Below, piece by piece: positions 57,709 through 64,000 of a DNA stretch of 64,000 nucleotides; within the stretch, counting starts at the first letter, position 1, and every line of letters begins with the position of its first letter. The notes below the pieces were generated by a model. That model did not search any database and was not told where the DNA came from. It was given only the letters and a program-made list of their open reading frames with translations. The translations under genes and the position numbers were made by a program. Source of the stretch: Pseudomonadales bacterium (GTDB lineage: Bacteria; Pseudomonadota; Gammaproteobacteria; Pseudomonadales; Azotimanducaceae); the NCBI GenBank assembly GCA_028281005.1, contig JANQKS010000067.1, forward strand, positions 1 through 64,000. Reading direction: 5' to 3'.

Positions 57709-59541
57709 TTAGTCTCCGCTATGCTCACGGATGGCTTGTAAAAAATCCGCGCCGTATTTCTGCATCTTGGCCTGGCCAACACCGGAAATCTCCATCAACT
57801 GGCCAGCATCCGACGGCAGCTCGCGTACCATGTGCATGAGCGTCGCGTCATGAAAGATGACGTAGGGCGGCACGCCGTTGGCTGATGCCAGTTCCCGGCG
57901 TAGGTCTTTCAACGCTTCATAAAGCGACTCTTCTTCCAACTCCAATTGAATGTCCGCCTTGGCCACCGGCTTGCGTTTGGTTTTAGCGGCATCTTCCCGC
58001 AATGTGAGTTGTACCTCACCACGCAGCAAAGCGCGGCTGGATGAGGTGAGACACAAAGCACCGAAGCGAGCGTGGTCCACCTCCAAAAATCCGCGCACCA
58101 CCAGCTGTCGAAAAATCGAGCGCCATTGATCTTCCGATAGATCAGTGCCGATCCCGAAGGTGCTGAGGGAGGTATGCCCGAAGCGTCGCACTTTGTCGGT
58201 GTTTTGTCCACGCAGCACGTCTATGACATGACCAGCGCCAAATCGTTGCTCGGTCCGGTAGACACAAGACAGCGCCTTCTGACCGGCTTCGGTGCCGTCC
58301 CAAGTCATCGGCGGGCGCAGACAAACATCACAGTTGCCGCAGTCTTCCGGGTAAGATTCCCCGAAGTAGGCAAGCAGGTGGCGGCGTCGGCACGTGGTCA
58401 CCTCACACCAGCCGAGCAACGCGTTTAACTTGGTTTGCTCGATACGCTTGTGTGCTTCGTCCGCCTGAGATTCGTCCGCCATGCGCGCCAAACGCACCAC
58501 ATCTTGCAGACCATAAATCATCCATGCCTCGGCCGGTGCGCCGTCGCGGCCGGCCCGACCTGTCTCTTGGTAGTAGGCTTCTATGCTTTTGGGAAGGTCC
58601 ATGTGCGCAACGAAACGCACATCCGGTTTATCGATCCCCATGCCAAACGCAATGGTGGCCACCATGACGACCGCTTCTTCATTGAGAAAACGTTGTTGGT
58701 GGGCGGCACGCTGTTGCGTGTCCATACCGGCGTGATAAGGCAGGGCTTTGAAACCTTGCAGGTGCAACCACTCCGCGGTGGCATCAACACTTTTACGCGA
58801 CAAGCAGTAGACAATCCCTGCTTCACCCTGGTGATCATTCAAGAATTGACGCAGTTGCTCACGCGGGGCTTGTTTGTGAGCCACGTTATAAGTGATGTTG
58901 GGCCGGTCAAATCCTTCCACAAACAAACGCGGGCTACGCAGCGCCAGGCGCGCAACGATGTCTTCACGCGTGCGCGGATCTGCGGTGGCGGTCAGCGCCA
59001 AACGCGGCGTGTTGGGGAACACGTCCGCCAGCTGGTGCAATTCTAAATAGTCGCGCCGAAAATCATGCCCCCAAGCAGAAACACAGTGGGCCTCGTCAAT
59101 CGCAATCAACGCTAGAGGACAAGTTTGCAGCCACTGCAGGGTATCCGCTTGCAGCAACCGTTCCGGGGCGATGTAAAGCAGATCAATTTCGCCCGCTTGT
59201 ACTTGATTGATCACCGCGGCTTGATCCGCGCCACTTAAAGAAGAGTTCAAAAACGCAGCCCGCACGCCGAGCTGTAAAAGCGCCTGCACTTGATCCTGCA
59301 TCAACGCAATCAGTGGGGACACCACCACACCGACGCCGGGCTGCAGCAGCGCTGGGATCTGATAACACAGTGATTTACCACCCCCCGTCGGCATGAGTAC
59401 CAAGGCATCCTGGCCGCCCACGACATGCTCAATAATCTGCGCCTGGCTGCCGCGAAAACGATCGTAACCATACACGCGGCGCAGGATCGCGTGCGCGTTT
59501 TGATCGTTGGCGTTGGCGGTGGGTTCGGTCGCGGAGTGGTT
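57709..59541 (-). CDS. recQ: ATP-dependent DNA helicase RecQ
   Basis: [66 protein letters not shown]-terminal HRDC. Start chosen at MNHSATE. Confidence 0.96.
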   Translation of the reverse strand, partial: NHSATEPTANANDQNAHAILRRVYGYDRFRGSQAQIIEHVVGGQDALVLMPTGGGKSLCYQIPALLQPGVGVVVSPLIALMQDQVQALLQLGVRAAFLNSSLSGADQAAVINQVQAGEIDLLYIAPERLLQADTLQWLQTCPLALIAIDEAHCVSAWGHDFRRDYLELHQLADVFPNTPRLALTATADPRTREDIVARLALRSPRLFVEGFDRPNITYNVAHKQAPREQLRQFLNDHQGEAGIVYCLSRKSVDATAEWLHLQGFKALPYHAGMDTQQRAAHQQRFLNEEAVVMVATIAFGMGIDKPDVRFVAHMDLPKSIEAYYQETGRAGRDGAPAEAWMIYGLQDVVRLARMADESQADEAHKRIEQTKLNALLGWCEVTTCRRRHLLAYFGESYPEDCGNCDVCLRPPMTWDGTEAGQKALSCVYRTEQRFGAGHVIDVLRGQNTDKVRRFGHTSLSTFGIGTDLSEDQWRSIFRQLVVRGFLEVDHARFGALCLTSSSRALLRGEVQLTLREDAAKTKRKPVAKADIQLELEEESLYEALKDLRRELASANGVPPYVIFHDATLMHMVRELPSDAGQLMEISGVGQAKMQKYGADFLQAIREHSGD

Positions 59542-59604
59542 CATACTGGCGCCAGTGTACCTCTCACTGCGTAAGCATCGCACCCGAAAGTCGCTAAAAA
59601 GCGT

Positions 59605-60348
59605 TTAGGGCAGACGATATTTCACATGCAGGCGAAAGGTATCGTCCGATGCATCATCGGAGAGCCCCGCATGATAGCTGGCTTCAGCTTTCCAGCCTTT
59701 AACGATGTCAAATTTTACGATCGGCCCAAGCGTGTGCTCTTGCTCGTCAAAGCTGCCAAAATCTGCGGTGGTATTGAGATCGTTGAACATCTCCAAGCCT
59801 ACCCGCACGCCGCTGTCGAGCTTATAGGTCGCTTGCCAGCGGGTTTCCAACAACAACCCAGACTTGGCACCGCTATCGAATTGCTTGCCAGTCAGCACGT
59901 TGGCGCGCAATTGCCAGCGGGGGGTGGCGTCCACTTTGCCGGTCCAGGCGACGCGGGCGCGGGACGGCGTGTCGTCCCCTTCGGCAATCTGCAACTCGAA
60001 GCGCAAGGCGCTGTCGAAACCCGCGTCTTCGTCTTCGTGGAGTTGGTGCTGCAGCTCAAGGCGGGTGTAGCGGTATTCCAAACCCTCGTCTTTGTCGCTG
60101 AGCTGACTCATGATTCGCCAGCGGGTTTGGCCGTTAATGGATTGTTGATAATGCAGACGGTGGGCCAACGTGTCGGGGCCTCCGTCTTCACCCGGTTCAA
60201 AACTGCTACGGTATTCGAAGGAGCGATCACCTTCGCTCACATCTGGACTGAACACGCTGCTGGTGTTCGCAAGTGCCGGCATCGACAACCAACAAAGGGA
60301 AGCCATCCCACCTGCATACGTCAACAGGCGGCATAGTACTGCTTTCAT
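59605..60348 (-). CDS. Putative outer-membrane beta-barrel protein
   Basis: Signal peptide, then alternating beta-strand pattern ending YHAGLSDDASDDTFRLHVKYRLP. Confidence 0.6.
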   Translation of the reverse strand: MKAVLCRLLTYAGGMASLCWLSMPALANTSSVFSPDVSEGDRSFEYRSSFEPGEDGGPDTLAHRLHYQQSINGQTRWRIMSQLSDKDEGLEYRYTRLELQHQLHEDEDAGFDSALRFELQIAEGDDTPSRARVAWTGKVDATPRWQLRANVLTGKQFDSGAKSGLLLETRWQATYKLDSGVRVGLEMFNDLNTTADFGSFDEQEHTLGPIVKFDIVKGWKAEASYHAGLSDDASDDTFRLHVKYRLP

Positions 60349-60451
60349 CTAGGACCTCTAATATAACCGACTAACTCTAATGCGGGGCAAACATCGGCAC
60401 CATTCGCAAGGAGCAACCAAACAGTTCGAAAAAAAAGAGGGGTTGCTCAGC

Positions 60452-61588
60452 TTAAGCAGCTGGCCCGCTCGTCGCGCTGGTTCGCGCTTGCGCCGCACTC
60501 AGCGCTTGTTTCAAATCCGCTTCACACACCACCAGCTGCTGCTCGGCTTGCGCGCGTTTTTGTTTACCTTCGTCAGCAATGCGTAAGGCATCATCGATGG
60601 TCGCAATGAGCGAATCGTTGGCCTGTTTGACCGCCTCAATGTCCACCACACCGCGCTCGACCTGCGTGCGCACAGTTTCTGTGGAAGCCCTTAGCGCATC
60701 GGCGTTGGCGGTTAACAGGTCATTGGTTAGGTCGGTGGCTTCTTTCAAAGTTTCACCCGCCTCTGCTGAGCGCGCGATGGTCACGGCCATGGCCAACTGC
60801 TGGCGCCACAAAGGAATGGTATTGGCCATGGTGGAGCCAATTTTGCTGACTAAGGCTTTGTCGTTTTCTTGTACCAAACGAATAGAAGGCAAACTCTGCA
60901 TGGTAACCTGGCGGGTGAGTTTCAGGTCATGCACGCGGCGCTCTAGGTCATCCCGCTTAGCGCGCACATCCCGCAACGCTTGTGCTTTTAGCATATCGTC
61001 GCTGGCGTCAGCTTCCTGCTGCATCCCGGGAATTGTCTGTGTGTCCAAACGCCGCAAAGCTTCTTCACCCGCGGCGACATAGACCGCCAAGGCGTGAAAA
61101 TAGTCCAGCGTTTTTTCATACAAGCGGTCGAGCAGCACTATGTCTTTCATCAACGTGCTGGTGTGATCATCCAAGCGATTGCTGATGCCGTCGATCTGCC
61201 CGCGCACCTGTTCATACTGCTGCAGCACCCGCGCGATGGGTTTGCTGCGGCCTAACAGGCGCGCAAACAAGCCACGTTTTTTGTTTGGATCAAGCTCTTC
61301 AACGGAAAACCCGCGCAGGGTGGATACCATTTCATTTAACGCTTGGCCAGCGGCTCCGGTGTCTTTGTTACGCACCCCTTCCAGCATTTCATCCGCCACG
61401 GTGGTGACCTCTCCCTGGGTAGCGGTGCCGAAAAACATGATAGAATTGCTGTCTTCGAGATCAATTTCCGCGATCGCCCGTTCGATCTCGGCCAATTCTG
61501 TGCCGCTGGCAGCCGCATATGCGGTCACTTCTTCTTCAGGCAGCGCGGCAGTGGGTTGCAACTGGGTGGTGGTAGCAGTTTCTGTCAT
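60452..61588 (-). CDS. Toxic anion resistance protein, TelA family
   Basis: KKRGLFARLLGRSKPIARVLQQYEQVRGQIDGISNRLDDHTSTLMKDIVLLDRLYEKTLDYFHALAVYVAAGEEAL. Confidence 0.9.
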   Translation of the reverse strand: MTETATTTQLQPTAALPEEEVTAYAAASGTELAEIERAIAEIDLEDSNSIMFFGTATQGEVTTVADEMLEGVRNKDTGAAGQALNEMVSTLRGFSVEELDPNKKRGLFARLLGRSKPIARVLQQYEQVRGQIDGISNRLDDHTSTLMKDIVLLDRLYEKTLDYFHALAVYVAAGEEALRRLDTQTIPGMQQEADASDDMLKAQALRDVRAKRDDLERRVHDLKLTRQVTMQSLPSIRLVQENDKALVSKIGSTMANTIPLWRQQLAMAVTIARSAEAGETLKEATDLTNDLLTANADALRASTETVRTQVERGVVDIEAVKQANDSLIATIDDALRIADEGKQKRAQAEQQLVVCEADLKQALSAAQARTSATSGPAA

Positions 61589-61634
61589 GATTTTTCCTTC
61601 GGATTTTCGGCGTTAACCCTTGTGCTTGGCGATT

Positions 61635-61667
61635 CTAGGGAGCCTCTGAGTAAGTCTCATGTGCTCA
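61635..61667 (+). repeat. Copy 2 of a short dispersed intergenic repeat
   Basis: CTAGGGAGCCTCTGAGTAAGTCTCATGTGCTCA; shares a 17-nt identical core with 17481-17514. Confidence 0.6.
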
Positions 61668-61700
61668 GCCACTTGATACTGGGAATCAAATGTTAGAATT

Positions 61701-62534
61701 CTAGTGGACCCCTTCGCGCTTCATTCGCGCATTGAGCACTTCTATTTCGACATCTAATGACAACACATCGTTCTCCAACAATTTCTTGTGTTGTGCTTCA
61801 AACGTATCTTCCATGTCGATCAACAGCTGGCGAAAGTTCTTTTCCAAGGGGCGGTTGCGTACTTGGCGATGGGTGCGTGCATATTCAGCGGTGACCTTTT
61901 CAGCGCTGTCCAGGTAGAGGTTGAGGAAACGCCGGGCGCGCGCGGCATCGCGCGGATCTCGCTCGATTTCGGCCAGCACGTTGCGACCGATGGCGGTAAT
62001 GCGCCCAAGACGATCGCGAAATTCCGGCACCGCAATCGACCGCGCGGCGGTTTCTATGCCTTGCAAGCGTCCGTAGGCTTGTTTCAGCTGTGCGGTCACC
62101 GCTTCTATATCAACCCCGGCCACCTGGGCTAATTCAATCCGCTTGCGCCGTGGATCGCGACCGTAAAAACATAGGTAACCCACCAGCGCCATGGCGGCGA
62201 ACACGCCAATCCCTAACAGGCTGTTGTTGCCGGCAGCGGCAGCCAAACCCGCGCCTAACGCAGTTAACACCGCGCTCAGTGATTTCAGCGGTACCGCGGG
62301 TGGATCCAGGCGTTCGCCCAAATAGAACTGCGCTTCAGCAACCAAAGCGCGCCAGGTGAGTACACCGGCCCCGCAAAACGCGGCAAGGGCACCACTAATG
62401 GCGCCAAGGCGTGCAAAGTCACCGGAGATCAAGGCCGCGAGAAAGGCAAACAGGAGAGGCAACGGCAACACAAACAAAGCTGCGGTTTTAAGCACTCGCC
62501 CCCAAGCACGGCCTTTGCGTAAGAGATGATCCAT
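61701..62534 (-). CDS. XpaC-like (5-bromo-4-chloroindolyl phosphate hydrolysis) family protein
   Basis: N-terminal TM pairs plus helical C-terminus; adjacent to TelA; 277 aa. Confidence 0.72.
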   Translation of the reverse strand: MDHLLRKGRAWGRVLKTAALFVLPLPLLFAFLAALISGDFARLGAISGALAAFCGAGVLTWRALVAEAQFYLGERLDPPAVPLKSLSAVLTALGAGLAAAAGNNSLLGIGVFAAMALVGYLCFYGRDPRRKRIELAQVAGVDIEAVTAQLKQAYGRLQGIETAARSIAVPEFRDRLGRITAIGRNVLAEIERDPRDAARARRFLNLYLDSAEKVTAEYARTHRQVRNRPLEKNFRQLLIDMEDTFEAQHKKLLENDVLSLDVEIEVLNARMKREGVH

Positions 62535-62550
62535 TTGCGATGAGTTGTCG

Positions 62551-62685
62551 TTAGTCGGTGAATTCTTCGAGCACCTGAGGAATGTCCGGCAGCGCCGCAG
62601 AATGAAACAGCGCCTGGCAGCCGGTGACGGACAGCGCCATGCAGAGGAGGAAAAAACCGAGTAAGCGCAGCGGTAGTTTGGCCAT
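62551..62685 (-). CDS. Small lipoprotein (44 aa), not in the ORF track
   Basis: Minus-strand reading gives MAKLPLRLLGFFLLCMALSVTGCQALFHSAALPDIPQVLEEFTD* with a lipobox VTGC; 16 nt upstream of the XpaC-like gene. Confidence 0.7.
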   Translation of the reverse strand: MAKLPLRLLGFFLLCMALSVTGCQALFHSAALPDIPQVLEEFTD

Positions 62686-62753
62686 GTTCCGTCCTCAAGT
62701 CAGTGGTTTGAGTCTATTAGACGACCTGGCATGGGTCCAGTTCCCACCTTGCT

Positions 62754-63773
62754 TTGGTATGCTTGCGCGGCTTCCAACGGAGAACTCCCCTGAACCCAAA
62801 AGACGCTGAGGCGGAAGCTGCCAAAGCATCGCTTGCACAAGCGCTGGCTGAGCTACGCGCCGGTCACCTGGTGGTTATACCCACTGAAACCGTGTATGGC
62901 TTGGCAGCCGACGCGGAGAACTCTGCAGCGGTGAACAAAATTTTCGCCCTCAAAGGCCGCCCCGCAACGCGGCCATTGATTGTGCACGTCCCCAGTCTGG
63001 ATCACCTCGACCGGTGGGTGAGCCAAATCCCCGCCTATGCGTACGACTTAGCGCAAGCGTTTTGGCCAGGACCACTAAGCCTGGTGTTGCGGCGCTCAAC
63101 GCGAGTGCCCGATGCCGTCACAGGTGGTCAAGACAGCGTTGCCCTGCGCGTGCCCGCCCACGCCCTGACACTGGATTTGCTGCGAGCATTCAACGGCGGG
63201 GTTGCCGCGCCCTCCGCCAATCGCTACGGCCGCATTAGCCCCACAAAACCGGCGCATGTGCAAGCCCAGTTTGGCAAACAGACACCCTACATAGTGGATG
63301 GCGGCCCTTGCCGGGGCGGTATCGAATCGACCATCGTCAGTTGCCTAGGCACTCAACCACTGATCCTCCGTCCCGGGATGATTACGGCAGCGCAAGTCGC
63401 AGCAACCACGGGCTTGGCCGTCGCTGAGCAGCACCACGCCACCTCACAGTTACGCACCGCCGGCCAAGACATCACCCACTACGCGCCGCAAACAAAAACC
63501 ATACTGTTTCAGCGTGAGAGAAATGCTCCCTGGCCTGAAATGAAGGACCTGCAAGTCGGCTTTCTGGGGTTTGCACCACCGCCGGAAAAGGTGCACTTAG
63601 CTCTACAACTACCATCTGAACCCACTCTGGCAGCACAACGGTTGTACGCAGCGCTGCACAAATTAGACGCCGCCGCCCTCGACCTCATTGTTTTGGAAGC
63701 CGCGCCGGAAGGATCCCAGTGGGATGGCATTCGCGATCGATTGCTGCGAGCCAGCGGGCGTGGCAGACCTTAA
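62754..63773 (+). CDS. L-threonylcarbamoyladenylate synthase (Sua5/YwlC type)
   Basis: GHLVVIPTETVYGLAADAEN, KGRPATRPLIVHV, PSANRYGRISPT, and C-terminal Sua5 domain. The true start may be CTG near 62790. Confidence 0.93.
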   Translation: MVCLRGFQRRTPLNPKDAEAEAAKASLAQALAELRAGHLVVIPTETVYGLAADAENSAAVNKIFALKGRPATRPLIVHVPSLDHLDRWVSQIPAYAYDLAQAFWPGPLSLVLRRSTRVPDAVTGGQDSVALRVPAHALTLDLLRAFNGGVAAPSANRYGRISPTKPAHVQAQFGKQTPYIVDGGPCRGGIESTIVSCLGTQPLILRPGMITAAQVAATTGLAVAEQHHATSQLRTAGQDITHYAPQTKTILFQRERNAPWPEMKDLQVGFLGFAPPPEKVHLALQLPSEPTLAAQRLYAALHKLDAAALDLIVLEAAPEGSQWDGIRDRLLRASGRGRP

Positions 63774-63913
63774 CGCATCCGTTTCTTGAGCAATTCCTAA
63801 CAATTAGTCACACACAACACCAGCTTTAATCGAAGTATCTCCTTCCAAATCTCGAATAGAACTCCGTTCGTCCGATGCGTACAGTGCGGCGCGATTTCAA
63901 TAGGAGTTTGGAT

Positions 63914-64000
63914 ATGCGCTTAACCGCATTGGCAGTTTCTCTCACTCTGACGTTTGTGTCCGCACAAGCTCTGGCGCACCAGAAAGGTGACCTAATCATT
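63914..64000 (+). CDS. OmpW-like outer membrane protein, N-terminus only (truncated by window end)
   Basis: RBS AGGAG, then MRLTALAVSLTLTFVSAQALAHQKGDLII. Confidence 0.6.
   Translation, partial: MRLTALAVSLTLTFVSAQALAHQKGDLII

Noticed and set aside
60411-60448. GAGCAACC...GGTTGCTC inverted repeat with an A/T run near the TelA stop as an intrinsic terminator
   Set aside because: The homopolymer lies inside the loop region rather than after the stem on the transcribed strand; not a convincing terminator.

Overview
The window is about 64 kb of gene-dense, moderately GC-rich chromosomal DNA. It probably comes from a free-living gammaproteobacterium, but that is inferred only from gene families and architecture. 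I saw no rRNA, tRNA or CRISPR array. Housekeeping genes are gap, an icd-type isocitrate dehydrogenase, cydAB, pyrC, ppc, recQ and Sua5/TsaC. The 9.4-28.3 kb stretch is a catabolic/redox region: Baeyer-Villiger-type monooxygenase, HiPIP, two luciferase-like monooxygenases, amidohydrolase, SDRs, GMC oxidoreductase, HCCA-isomerase-like protein, cyclase and TonB receptor, with TetR regulators. Two RND efflux systems are present. One is joined end-to-end to a PhoD-like phosphatase; the other follows four small envelope-protein genes. Other loci of note are an ECF sigma / putative anti-sigma / Spy-like / DUF1800 / DUF1501 locus with a tandem Shine-Dalgarno-like repeat, a small ParA plus ribbon-helix-helix cassette with a palindromic operator, a lipoprotein-XpaC-TelA operon containing an unlisted 44-aa lipoprotein, and several decaying genes (AraC regulator, hydrolase/LuxR hybrids, Ser/Thr kinase-TPR, VapC). 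I did not find a clearly new defence or mobile system. The best leads are the ParA/RHH cassette, the sigma-DUF1800-DUF1501 locus, a shared TetR-type operator, the envelope-RND cassette and a dispersed intergenic repeat.
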